Shown here one piece after another: positions 51,305-60,035 of a DNA stretch of 64,000 nucleotides. The position numbers and the translations under genes were made by a program. Below the pieces are notes generated by a model. That model was not told where the DNA came from, did not search any database, and worked only from the letters and a program-made list of their open reading frames with translations. The stretch lies in assembly GCA_051016205.1 (NCBI GenBank), contig CP136534.1:5270001-5334000 (forward strand), written 5' to 3'. Origin of the DNA: Acuticoccus sp051016205. GTDB taxonomy: Bacteria > Pseudomonadota > Alphaproteobacteria > Rhizobiales > Amorphaceae. The first letter of the stretch is position 1; each line of letters starts with the position of its first letter.

Positions 51305-53482
51305 ATGACGAACCCCCACACGCCGCCCACTCCGCGCCTTGAGGACCTTGCGTTCGTCACCGGCCGCGGCCGGTATGGCAGCGACATCCATGCCGACGGA
51401 CTCCATCACGCCGCATTCGTGCGTGCGGCCGAAGCGCCGGCGGTTCTGACCGACATCGACAAGGAGGCAACGCTCGCCATGGACGGTGTCATCGCCGTCC
51501 TTGCCGCCGGCGATCTGGGGCTGTCCGGCACTCTCTCCGTCAACCCTATTGTGGACGGCGTCCCACAGAACGCGCCCCTCCTATGTGCCGATCGCATTGG
51601 CGCAGTGGGCGAGCCTGTGGCGATCGTCCTTGCACAAACGCCGCTTCAGGCCGCAGACGCCGCAGAGACCGTCCTTCTTGAGACCGACACCGGCGATCCC
51701 CCAGATGAAGGTTTCACCTTTGCCTGGCAGGAGGGGGATTGTGAGGCCGCCTTTTGCGGTGCGAGCCACGTGTGTGAGGTCACCACCGCCCACGCACGGC
51801 TTGCCCCCTCGGCCATGGAGCCGCGGACGGTGCTTGCCATCCCAGATGGCGAGGGCGGTCTACACGTTGTCCTGCCCTCCCAGTCGCCCTGGCGATCAAG
51901 GGACGAGCTTGCAAGGATCCTTGGCCTCGATCCGTCCACAGTCAGGGTGAGCGTGCCCGATGTGGGCGGCGCATTCGGCGCAAAAGCCTCCCTCTACCCG
52001 GAGGACGTGGCTGTGGCGGCGGCAGCATTGGCCATCGGCCGCCCTGTGCGCTGGGTGGCGACCCGTGGCGAGGAGTTTTTGTCGGCCACCCACGCCCGCG
52101 GCAGCCGCCTTGAGGGCCGCCTTGGTGTCGATGACAGCGGCCGCTTCCTCGCCCTTTGCGCCAAAGTGACCGCCCCCCTTGGTTGCCGCATGCCGTTCTC
52201 AGGCGCCGTCCCGCCATGGAATGCAGCGCGTATCCTCCCAGGCCCCTACGCCGTCGGCGCCGTGCATGTGGACGCCAAGGCAGCCCACGACACTGGCGCA
52301 GCCGTCGGTATTTATCGTGGTGCCGGCCGGCCCGAAGCCGCACTCCTTCACGAGCGCCTCGTGGAAGACGCCGCCGCCACGCTTGGCATTGACCCGTGGG
52401 ACCTGCGCCGCCGCAACGTCATCACCCAATTCCCTCACACCCGCGCCAGCGGCGTGACCGTGGACTCAGGCGACCTCCTGGGCCTCATCGACGCTATCCT
52501 CGAGGTCTCGAACTGGCACGAAAAACGCCGGCACTTCGATGCGCGGCGAGAGAGCGGCGTCGTCTGCGGCCTCGGAGGCGCATTGTTCCTGGAGCCCAGC
52601 GGGCAGGGGTGGGAGAGCGCCTCCGCTCGCCTTGCCGAAGACGGCGCCATCGAGGTCGCCACAGGCACCACCTGCCAGGGCCAGGGCCGGCGCACCGTCT
52701 GCCGCAATGTGGCGGCCAGGACCCTTGGCGTGCCCCATCGAGCCGTGCGCGTCCTTCCCACCGACACACAGCATTTGGAGCGCGGGATTGGCGCGCTCGC
52801 AAGCCGCGGCACCCCCATCGGCCTCACCGCGCTCACGAAGGCGGTGGATGGCCTCAAAGCCTCCATGGTGGCCGCCGCGGCCCTGCGCCTTAACGCCAGT
52901 CCCGATGACATCGTCCTCACCGAAACGGGCCTTGCCGTTGCCGCCGACACCACACGCACGATAGACCGCGCCGCGCTTTTCGGTGAGACTGACTCCATCA
53001 CCCTCACCCACACCGCTGAGGGAGAGACGTGGGGGGCAGGCGCCGTCGTCGCCGCCGTCACGGTGGACACGGCCACAGGCACCCTCGCCCTTGAAGAGAT
53101 TGTGGCGGTGGATGATGCAGGGCGTCTGATCGACCCCTCCTTTGCCCACGGCCAGGTGGTGGGCGGCGCTGTCCAAGGAGTTGGCGAGGCGATGATGGAA
53201 CGCATTGTCTATGATGAGGACGGCCAGCTCGTCACCGGCTCGTTCATGGATTACGCCGTGCCGCGCGCTGACGATGTGCCGCCCATCCACAGCCACACCA
53301 TCCAGACCCCGACGCCCCTCACCCCGATGGGCGCAAAGGGGATCGGCGAGGCCGGCACCATCGGCGTTCCCGCGGCAATCTTGAATGCAACCCTTGACGC
53401 CCTGCGCCCGCTCGGCGTGCGTCACCTGGATTTTCCCCTCACCCCTTACAGGGTCTGGCAGGCACTGAGGACGCGACCATGA
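51305..53482 (+). CDS. Molybdopterin-dependent hydroxylase large subunit (CoxL/XdhB family), solitary
   Basis: This 725-residue protein has an N-terminal a/b hammerhead (EDLAFVTGRGRYGSDIHADG). Cofactor-binding stretches are VPDVGGAFGAKASLYPEDVA, GIYRGAGRPEAALLHERLVE, TGTTCQGQGRRTV and the catalytic glutamate in MGAKGIGEAGTIGVPAAILN. This family normally works as a trimer with FAD and 2Fe-2S subunits, neither of which is next to it. It is coupled by ATGA to a DapA-family gene, so the hydroxylation may feed an aldol-type step. The partners may be encoded elsewhere. Confidence 0.92.
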   Translation: MTNPHTPPTPRLEDLAFVTGRGRYGSDIHADGLHHAAFVRAAEAPAVLTDIDKEATLAMDGVIAVLAAGDLGLSGTLSVNPIVDGVPQNAPLLCADRIGAVGEPVAIVLAQTPLQAADAAETVLLETDTGDPPDEGFTFAWQEGDCEAAFCGASHVCEVTTAHARLAPSAMEPRTVLAIPDGEGGLHVVLPSQSPWRSRDELARILGLDPSTVRVSVPDVGGAFGAKASLYPEDVAVAAAALAIGRPVRWVATRGEEFLSATHARGSRLEGRLGVDDSGRFLALCAKVTAPLGCRMPFSGAVPPWNAARILPGPYAVGAVHVDAKAAHDTGAAVGIYRGAGRPEAALLHERLVEDAAATLGIDPWDLRRRNVITQFPHTRASGVTVDSGDLLGLIDAILEVSNWHEKRRHFDARRESGVVCGLGGALFLEPSGQGWESASARLAEDGAIEVATGTTCQGQGRRTVCRNVAARTLGVPHRAVRVLPTDTQHLERGIGALASRGTPIGLTALTKAVDGLKASMVAAAALRLNASPDDIVLTETGLAVAADTTRTIDRAALFGETDSITLTHTAEGETWGAGAVVAAVTVDTATGTLALEEIVAVDDAGRLIDPSFAHGQVVGGAVQGVGEAMMERIVYDEDGQLVTGSFMDYAVPRADDVPPIHSHTIQTPTPLTPMGAKGIGEAGTIGVPAAILNATLDALRPLGVRHLDFPLTPYRVWQALRTRP

Positions 53483-54477
53483 CACTCCACTACGACCGCC
53501 GCTACGCCAAGGCATGGGCGCGCGAGGCGATGACCGGCATCTGGTGCGCCGCGCTCAACCCATTCGACCATGGCGACACGTCCCTCGACGAGGCCGGCCT
53601 GCGCAAAAATCTCACCCACTGGTTCGACGATCTTGGCATCGATGGCGTCTTTGTCTCAGGCAAGCAGGGCGAGTTTTTTGCCATGAGCGTTGCGGAGCGC
53701 AAACGCTCCTTCGAGGTGGCCGTGGAGGTGGCCCACCAGGCCGGCAAGCCAAGGCGCGGGGTCATCTGCTCCTGCTCTGACCAGAACTTCGACACCGTGT
53801 TGGAGCTTGCCCGCCATGCTGAAGCGATCGGCGCCGACGCCATTGTGGTGCACGCCCCAATCCTCCACTTCTTCAAGGCCCAGGACGAGACGCTCCTGTC
53901 CTACTATCACCGCCTGACAGAGGAGGTGGAGATCGCCGTCGCGCTGTGGAGCCACCCTGATTCAGGCTACCTGATGAGCCCTGACCTGTGCCTCCAACTG
54001 GCCCGGATCGACACGGTGGTGGCCATCAAATACTCCGTCCCGCGGCCCATGTATCGCGAACTGTCGGAGCGGGCGGGCGACACGCTGATCGTCAGCACCG
54101 CCTCCGAGGATGAGTGGCTGGACAACATCATCGAGCTTGGCTGGCGGCTCTATCTGTGCTCCTCGCCCCCCTACCTGATCCAGACCGCTGCCGACAGGCG
54201 CATGCGCGAGTATACCGACCTTGCCTTCCACGGCGCCCACGAGGAGGCGCGTAAGGTGAGCGACAGCCTTGACCCCGTGCGCCGCGCCTTGAAGGACACC
54301 CGCCCTGCGGAAAAACCCCACGCCCACCAAAAATACTGGCAAGACCTTTTGGGACAGACGGGCGGCGCTGTGCGTTTTCCAATGCTCTCCCTGACGGAAG
54401 CGGAAAAGGCGGCAACCCGCGAGGCGCTCGCCCAATGCGGCCTCAACGTTCCTGTTCTGGAGGCCGCCGCCCGCTAA
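53479..54477 (+). CDS. Dihydrodipicolinate-synthase-family protein
   Basis: This 332-residue TIM barrel starts at ATG overlapping the hydroxylase stop. It has GIWCAALNPFDHGDTSLDEA, VSGKQGEFFAMSVAERKRSF, HAEAIGADAIVVHAPILHFF and the Schiff-base lysine in DTVVAIKYSVP. The GKQGEF replaces the usual TTGE, a departure also seen in aldolases and dehydratases of this family that are not lysine enzymes. It is translationally coupled to the molybdenum hydroxylase gene, suggesting a two-enzyme catabolic step. Confidence 0.88.
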   Translation: MTLHYDRRYAKAWAREAMTGIWCAALNPFDHGDTSLDEAGLRKNLTHWFDDLGIDGVFVSGKQGEFFAMSVAERKRSFEVAVEVAHQAGKPRRGVICSCSDQNFDTVLELARHAEAIGADAIVVHAPILHFFKAQDETLLSYYHRLTEEVEIAVALWSHPDSGYLMSPDLCLQLARIDTVVAIKYSVPRPMYRELSERAGDTLIVSTASEDEWLDNIIELGWRLYLCSSPPYLIQTAADRRMREYTDLAFHGAHEEARKVSDSLDPVRRALKDTRPAEKPHAHQKYWQDLLGQTGGAVRFPMLSLTEAEKAATREALAQCGLNVPVLEAAAR

Positions 54478-54544
54478 GGCCTTCCGCCAAATCGCACCAC
54501 CGGAGCGAGTCCGGCACCCAGTGGTGCCGCCTGGCCAAAGCCTT

Positions 54545-54568
54545 GCTGACGCCGCCGGCGGCGTCAGC
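54545..54568. terminator. Perfect 24-bp palindrome between convergent genes
   Basis: GCTGACGCCGCC is followed directly by GGCGGCGTCAGC, making a hairpin usable from both directions between the DapA-family gene (plus) and the sulfotransferase gene (minus), whose last codon lies within it. There is no T-run. Bidirectional termination is likely but inferred. Confidence 0.65.
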
Positions 54569-55232
54569 CGTGACTATGGTCCTCGAAGGTGTAACCGAAT
54601 GCCTCGATCTCGCGCCGATACCATCCGGCCACACGGTCGCGCGAGGCGTCGGTATAGAAGGTGGAGTAGTGGGGCCTGTCGCTGTCATAGGCGCGCATAC
54701 GGGGCATGGCCTCCAAAAGCTTTGCGCCCACAAGGGATTGGAGCGTTTCGATCTCCTCCGCCAGCGTCTCGTAGCGCAGGATCTTGTCGGCAACGACCGT
54801 TCCGTCGATGGTGTAGATGGACCAGTTGTTCAGCCGGCAATACTCAGTGTTGCGGTAAAGGGGTGAGCGCATGTGACGGTCGAACCCGTCATTGTTCCGA
54901 CCCTTCTTCCACTCCCGATGGGTGTAGAGGGAGACCTGCCTGTCCCAAGGGTTCCTCTCGATGGCGAATTTGAAATAGCTGTCGAACACTCGCCGTCCAA
55001 GCACCCGGCGCGCCTGCGCCGCCGTCGCATGGGGGTGAAGGCCGAACACATCCGGCAGGTTGCGCTGCAGTCCCCCATAGGAAAACGGCAAGTGCTTGGA
55101 CCAGGACGGGCGCACCTCGCCGGGATAGGTGTCCCCCGGCGCGGCAATGGCGCGCAGGGCTGCGGTCAGGCTTGTGCCACCGGTCTTCTCCGTACGCAGG
55201 AAAATGAAGCGGCGACTGTGGGAGACAATCAC
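54564..55232 (-). CDS. Sulfotransferase-family protein
   Basis: This 222-residue protein starts at GTG 55232 behind CGGAG; the longer frame upstream is compositionally unlike protein. The PAPS 5'-phosphate loop is RFIFLRTEKTGGTSLTAALR, and the 3'-phosphate contact region is FKFAIERNPWDRQVSLYTHR. It then has a catalytic-type histidine in SKHLPF. The family transfers sulfate from PAPS to carbohydrates, lipids or small molecules. It faces away from a ceramidase-family membrane protein, so a lipid substrate is conceivable. Confidence 0.85.
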   Translation of the reverse strand: MIVSHSRRFIFLRTEKTGGTSLTAALRAIAAPGDTYPGEVRPSWSKHLPFSYGGLQRNLPDVFGLHPHATAAQARRVLGRRVFDSYFKFAIERNPWDRQVSLYTHREWKKGRNNDGFDRHMRSPLYRNTEYCRLNNWSIYTIDGTVVADKILRYETLAEEIETLQSLVGAKLLEAMPRMRAYDSDRPHYSTFYTDASRDRVAGWYRREIEAFGYTFEDHSHG

Positions 55233-55451
55233 AAAAAGCTCCGCTGTGGGGGAGGATCGCGTCGGTTGGCGTCGGGACGACGGTAGGGCAAGGGTCCTGT
55301 TGATCGCCGCTGCGAAAGTGGACGTGGCCAGTTCCCAATCGCCCGGAAAGCGCGCTAGAGCAATGCCCGTCTGACTGTGCGCAGTCGGATGGGACGACAG
55401 TGCTTGTCGATCCAATGAGCGGCTCGAACGCCCCTGACCGCAGGAGACCCC

Positions 55452-56129
55452 ATGGACTGGACCCGTGCCATCGACAACTACTGCGAGCGGATGAGCCCTG
55501 ATTTTTGGGCCGAGCCAGTGAACGCGCTCACCAACTTTGCCTTCGTGGCCGCAGCGGTCTACGCCGGGTTCTATGCCGCGCGCAAAGGGGCTTTGGACTG
55601 GGCGGTGTTCGTGTTGGTGGTGCTTGCCCTTGCGGTGGGCGTCGGCTCGTTCCTGTTCCACACGGTGGCTGAGGTCTGGTCACTCTTTGCCGATGTGATC
55701 CCCATCCAGCTGTTCATCGTATTCTATTTCGCTTTGGCCATGCGCCGGTTCGCAGGCCTTCCCGTGTGGGCGGCCCTGTTGATCACGCTGGGTTTCCTGG
55801 TGGGGTCCTTCATGGTGGGCGGCGGCCTCAGCCGGTTCCTTGGGGATGCTCTCAACGGGTCTGAAGGCTACCTTGCCCCCTTGGCGGCGCTCCTTGTGGT
55901 GGGGGCGGCCCTTATCGGCGCTGAGCGCAAAGGGGCCGGCTGGTCCTTGGTGGGCGCGGCCTTCTTGTTTGCCGTCTCCCTCACCTTCCGCACGGTGGAT
56001 GAGGCGGTGTGCCCAGCCTTCTCCCTCGGCACCCACTTTGCCTGGCACCTGTTGAACGGCCTTCTCCTCGGCTGGCTCGTCATCGCCATGGCCCGCTTCG
56101 GCGAAATTCCCCGGCCGCGCTCTGCCTGA
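55452..56129 (+). CDS. Ceramidase-family (alkaline ceramidase-like) membrane protein
   Basis: This 225-residue protein with about seven membrane segments starts behind CAGGAG. The opening DNYCERMSPDFWAEPVNALT, then NFAFVAAAVYAG; the metal-site motifs GVGSFLFHTVAEVWSLFADV, IPIQLFI, and GTHFAWHLLNGLLLGWL match alkaline ceramidases and the wider CREST hydrolase group (Ser-His-Asp and two C-terminal His). It may hydrolyse an amide lipid; true sphingolipids are uncertain in this organism. Confidence 0.88.
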   Translation: MDWTRAIDNYCERMSPDFWAEPVNALTNFAFVAAAVYAGFYAARKGALDWAVFVLVVLALAVGVGSFLFHTVAEVWSLFADVIPIQLFIVFYFALAMRRFAGLPVWAALLITLGFLVGSFMVGGGLSRFLGDALNGSEGYLAPLAALLVVGAALIGAERKGAGWSLVGAAFLFAVSLTFRTVDEAVCPAFSLGTHFAWHLLNGLLLGWLVIAMARFGEIPRPRSA

Positions 56130-56150
56130 CCGGGGCGCTTGCCGCCGCCT

Positions 56151-56897
56151 TCAGGGCGAGGGCGAGGGCGCGGCAAGGCCGATGGCAATGAAACTGTCGG
56201 CCGTCAGGCTGGCCCCGCCCACAAGGGCGCCATCCACCCCCTCGACTGCGAGAAGTTCCGCCGCATTGTCGGGCTTGACCGAGCCGCCATAAAGGACCGG
56301 CACGTCTGCCCCCGGAAAGCGTGCGTCGAGCGCTGCATGGATGGTGCGGTGCATTGCCCCCACATCCTCCACGGAGGGGGTGCGCCCTGTGCCAATGGCC
56401 CAGACGGGCTCATACGCCACCACAAGACGAGCAGCATCGAGGGTGCCCGGCACTGACCCTTCGATCTGCCGGCGCACCACGCTTTCAGCCTCTCCGGCGT
56501 CGCGCTCGGCCTCCGTCTCGCCCACACAGACGATGACGATCAGGCCCGCGCGCTGGCCTGCCTCGGCCTTTTTCGCCACCAGGGCGTCATCCTCGCCATG
56601 GTCGGTGCGGCGTTCGGAGTGTCCCACAATCACCGCCTCCGCGCCGCAGGCGGCCAGCATTTCCCCTGAGATGTCGCCGGTGTGGGCGCCTTTGGCGGCA
56701 GGGTGGCAGTCCTGCCCGCCGATCTTCACCGGCGAGACGGTGGCCCTGTCGGCAAACTTTGCGATCAACACGAAGGGCGGGCACACCATCAGCTCCACGC
56801 CCTTGGCAGCGCACTCGGGCGCGCGGGCAATCATGCGGCCAAACTCCTCCATGGACGAGGGATCGCCATTCATCTTCCAGTTGCCCGCAATCAGCAT
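56151..56897 (-). CDS. tpiA: Triosephosphate isomerase
   Basis: This 248-residue TIM barrel has LIAGNWKMNG (catalytic Lys), VIVGHSERR (catalytic His), VVAYEPVWAIGTGRTPS (catalytic Glu and loop 6) and VLYGGSVKPDNA. It interconverts dihydroxyacetone phosphate and glyceraldehyde 3-phosphate. It is divergent from the PpiD-like gene, the usual alphaproteobacterial arrangement. Confidence 0.97.
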   Translation of the reverse strand: MLIAGNWKMNGDPSSMEEFGRMIARAPECAAKGVELMVCPPFVLIAKFADRATVSPVKIGGQDCHPAAKGAHTGDISGEMLAACGAEAVIVGHSERRTDHGEDDALVAKKAEAGQRAGLIVIVCVGETEAERDAGEAESVVRRQIEGSVPGTLDAARLVVAYEPVWAIGTGRTPSVEDVGAMHRTIHAALDARFPGADVPVLYGGSVKPDNAAELLAVEGVDGALVGGASLTADSFIAIGLAAPSPSP

Positions 56898-57082
56898 CGT
56901 GCCTTCCTTTCCTCACCCCTTGGACGGGTGCTCTGCCGATCTGCGCCGGCAGTTGTGATTGAGCCGTTGGGTCCCGCTGCCCTGTCAGCCTTGCAGGCGC
57001 CCCTTCGGCTTCTTAGTATCGCCTATCGTGAGGGGCGGCGAACAGAGCCCTTATTCCGTCAACGAATTGTGGTCTTTCCAGT

Positions 57083-58981
57083 ATGTTGAACGCTCTGCGA
57101 CGCGGTGCGAAGGGGTTTCTTGCCAAGATCCTCATCGGCCTTCTTGTGTTGTCCTTCGCGGTCTGGGGCATCTCCGATTTCGTGAACCAGATCGACCCGA
57201 CGGAGGTGGCGCGCGCCGGCGAGACGCCGGTGGGGGCGCAGGAATTCCAGCGCCTTTACACACGCACTTTGTCGCAAACGTCACAACAATTGGGCCGGCC
57301 CATCACTCCCCAGCAGGCCCACGCCATCGGCCTGCCGAGCCAGGTGCTCGGCCAGCTCGTCACCGATGCGCTTCAGGTGGATGCAGGGCGCGCCCTGGGC
57401 CTTGATATCGGCGACGATCAGCTTGCCCTTCGAATCAAGCAAAGCCCCGTGTTTGCCGCACCCAATGGTGAGTTCGACCGCTTCCAGTTCGACCGCATCC
57501 TCGCCGAGAACCGCTACACCGAGGCCGACTTCGTGGAACTCGAACGCCGCGCCGCCATCCGCGAGCAGCTGGTGAACGGCCTTCTGGGCGGCGTCGTGGC
57601 ACCCTCCCCCTACCTTGAGGCTTTCAACCGCTTCCAGTCACAAACCCGCACGGTGGACTGGTTTGCCCTGTCCGATGATGACCTTGGCCCCATCGAAGAT
57701 CCGAGCCAGGACACGCTTCGCGCCTATTATGAAGACAACAAAGCCCGTTTCCGCGCGCCCGAGTATCGTGGGCTCTCCGCCGTCACATTGAGTGCCCAGT
57801 CCCTCGCAGACCCCGATGCGGTGAGCGATGAGGCCGTGCGCACCGCCTATGAGCGCAGCACGCAGTACGGCACGCCCGAGCAAAGGCGCGTTCAACAGGT
57901 CCTCATCGATGATATGGCTGTCGCCGAAGATGCTGTGCAGCGTCTCAATGACGGCACGCCCTTTGCCGACATTTTGACCGAGCTTGGCCGCAGCGAATCG
58001 GACGTGGACCTTGGCCTTGTGCGCCGTGGGTCCCTGGTGGACCCGGCCGCGGCGGACGCTGCCTTTTCCATGACCGAGCCTGGAGTCACCGCCGTTGATG
58101 GCCGCTTCGGCCCCCTCATCGTGCGCGTCAGCGAAATTGTGGAGAGCGTGAAGCCGCCTTTGTCTGAGATTGAAGATCAGATCCGCAGGGAAATTGCGGA
58201 AGAGGAAGCCGCAGGCCAGCTGCGCACCATGGCTGACAGCGTCGAAGACGCCGTTGCCGGCGGCGCGCGGGTGGACGAAATTGCAGAGCGCTTCGCCCTC
58301 CCCCTCGTCACCGTCGACGCCGTGTCCCAGGAGGGCAATGCGCCCGACGGCTCCGAGGTGGATCTGCCTGCAAAGGCCGCTGCCATCAGCGCTGCCTTCG
58401 CGGCCAGCGTCGGCGATGATGCTGTCCCCGTGCAGGACGGTGACGCCACGGTCTGGGTACAGGTGGACAGTGTGACCGAGGCCACCGACCGCCCCTATGA
58501 CGATGTGACGGTCGATGTGCTAGCCGCTTGGACCGAGACGGAAAAATCCACCCGCCTTGCCAACAAGGCCGAGGAAGCGGCGGAGGCCCTTCGTGCAGGC
58601 GAGCCTGTGGCAACGGTGGCCGAACGCCTTGGCGTTACGGCTGAAACCACCGAGCCTTTCTCCCGCAGCAGCCCGTCCGAAGCGCTCCCCTCACCGGCAA
58701 GCGAGGCGGCCTTCGAGGGACCTTCCGGCCATGTGGCGTCGGTTCTGACGGGCGACGGCCGGCAGATCCTGTTGAAGGTGACGGATGTGTCCGAGCCAGC
58801 CTTCTTCGCCGAATCGGCTGAACTTCAGGGTGTGCGCAACACGCTGAACAACGGGCTTGCCAACACCATCCTGACCGAGCTTGTGAACGCGCGGCAGGCC
58901 GAGGTGCAGCCCACCCAGAACGTCCAGGTGATCAATGTCATTACCGGTCTAGAGCAGCCGCAGGGCGGTATGCGATATTAG
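57083..58981 (+). CDS. PpiD-like membrane-anchored periplasmic peptidyl-prolyl isomerase (SurA_N/rotamase)
   Basis: This 632-residue protein has an N-terminal anchor (KGFLAKILIGLLVLSFAVWG), SurA_N-like helices (QLGRPITPQQAHAIGLPSQV, FDRFQFDRILAENRYTEADF) and a central parvulin-type domain with RVQQVLIDDMAVAEDAVQRL and PFADILTELGRSESDVDLGLV. A long alpha-helical C-terminal part follows. It helps fold exported proteins. It heads the run leading to trpD 31 bases later, as in many related genomes. Confidence 0.92.
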   Translation: MLNALRRGAKGFLAKILIGLLVLSFAVWGISDFVNQIDPTEVARAGETPVGAQEFQRLYTRTLSQTSQQLGRPITPQQAHAIGLPSQVLGQLVTDALQVDAGRALGLDIGDDQLALRIKQSPVFAAPNGEFDRFQFDRILAENRYTEADFVELERRAAIREQLVNGLLGGVVAPSPYLEAFNRFQSQTRTVDWFALSDDDLGPIEDPSQDTLRAYYEDNKARFRAPEYRGLSAVTLSAQSLADPDAVSDEAVRTAYERSTQYGTPEQRRVQQVLIDDMAVAEDAVQRLNDGTPFADILTELGRSESDVDLGLVRRGSLVDPAAADAAFSMTEPGVTAVDGRFGPLIVRVSEIVESVKPPLSEIEDQIRREIAEEEAAGQLRTMADSVEDAVAGGARVDEIAERFALPLVTVDAVSQEGNAPDGSEVDLPAKAAAISAAFAASVGDDAVPVQDGDATVWVQVDSVTEATDRPYDDVTVDVLAAWTETEKSTRLANKAEEAAEALRAGEPVATVAERLGVTAETTEPFSRSSPSEALPSPASEAAFEGPSGHVASVLTGDGRQILLKVTDVSEPAFFAESAELQGVRNTLNNGLANTILTELVNARQAEVQPTQNVQVINVITGLEQPQGGMRY

Positions 58982-59012
58982 GGCATACTCTCGCCCCAAC
59001 CGGTGAACCACC

Positions 59013-60035
59013 ATGGCCGATCTGAAAGCGCTGCTGGCGAAAACAGCAGGCGGCGCGCGCCTTACCCGGTCGGAAGCCTCAGAGGCTTTCGACGTTTTGA
59101 TGTCCGGCGAGGCAACGCCTGCGCAGATCGGCGGCCTGTTGATGGCCATGCGCGTGCGCGGGGAGACGGTGGAGGAGATTGCCGGCGCCGTTGAGGTGAT
59201 GCGCGCCAAGATGACCCGCGTCACCGCCCCCGAAGGCGCCATGGACATTGTGGGCACAGGGGGCGATGCCTCTGGCAGCTATAACGTGTCCACCTGCGCA
59301 GCCTTCATCGTGGCAGCGGCCGGTGTGCCCGTTGCCAAGCACGGCAATAGAGCGCTGTCGTCCAAGTCAGGCGCGGCCGATGTCTTGACCGCCCTTGGCG
59401 TGCGGATCGACCTGTCCCCTATCGGAATCGCTGCCTGCATCGAAAAGGCGGGGATCGGCTTCATGTTCGCCCCCGCCCACCATGCCGCCATGAAGCATGT
59501 GGGCCCGGCACGGGTGGAGCTGGGCACACGCACCGTCTTCAATCTCCTTGGCCCCCTGTCCAACCCCGCCGGGGTGGACAAGCAACTGGTCGGCGTCTTT
59601 TCCAAGGAGTGGGTGCGCCCCATTGCGGACGTTCTGGCGACCCTTGGTACCCACAGGGCCTGGGTGGTTCACGGCAGCGATGGTCTTGATGAAATCACCA
59701 CCACAGGCACCACCCTCGTGGCCGAGGTGGCTGACGGGAAGGTGCGCGAGTTTACCGTGGATCCGGCCACCGTCGGCCTCTCCCGCGCCACCGAAGCGGA
59801 CCTTAAAGGCGGCGATGCCGCCACAAACGCCGAGGCGCTCAAAACCGTCCTTGCCGGGGAAAAGAGCGCCTATCGCGACATTGCCTGCCTCAACGCTGCC
59901 GCCGCACTGGTGGTGGCAGAGCGCGCCGAGACCCTGACCGACGCCGTCGTCCTTGCCGAAGAGTTGGTGGATGCAGGCGCAGCGTTCGGCCGGCTCGATG
60001 CCCTTGTCGCCGTCTCTCAAGCGGTGGCGCCGTGA
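59013..60035 (+). CDS. trpD: Anthranilate phosphoribosyltransferase
   Basis: This 340-residue protein has DIVGTGGDASGSYNVSTCAA (PRPP-binding GTGGD), AKHGNRALSSKSGAADVLTA, MFAPAHHAAMKHVGPARVEL, GTRTVFNLLGPLSNPAG and LDEITTTGTTLVAEV. It joins anthranilate to PRPP in tryptophan synthesis. Its stop overlaps the next gene by one base. Confidence 0.97.
   Translation: MADLKALLAKTAGGARLTRSEASEAFDVLMSGEATPAQIGGLLMAMRVRGETVEEIAGAVEVMRAKMTRVTAPEGAMDIVGTGGDASGSYNVSTCAAFIVAAAGVPVAKHGNRALSSKSGAADVLTALGVRIDLSPIGIAACIEKAGIGFMFAPAHHAAMKHVGPARVELGTRTVFNLLGPLSNPAGVDKQLVGVFSKEWVRPIADVLATLGTHRAWVVHGSDGLDEITTTGTTLVAEVADGKVREFTVDPATVGLSRATEADLKGGDAATNAEALKTVLAGEKSAYRDIACLNAAAALVVAERAETLTDAVVLAEELVDAGAAFGRLDALVAVSQAVAP

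Noticed and set aside
52466..53515. 349-codon minus-strand frame
   Set aside because: Antisense to the molybdenum hydroxylase gene, glycine-rich shadow without a ribosome site.
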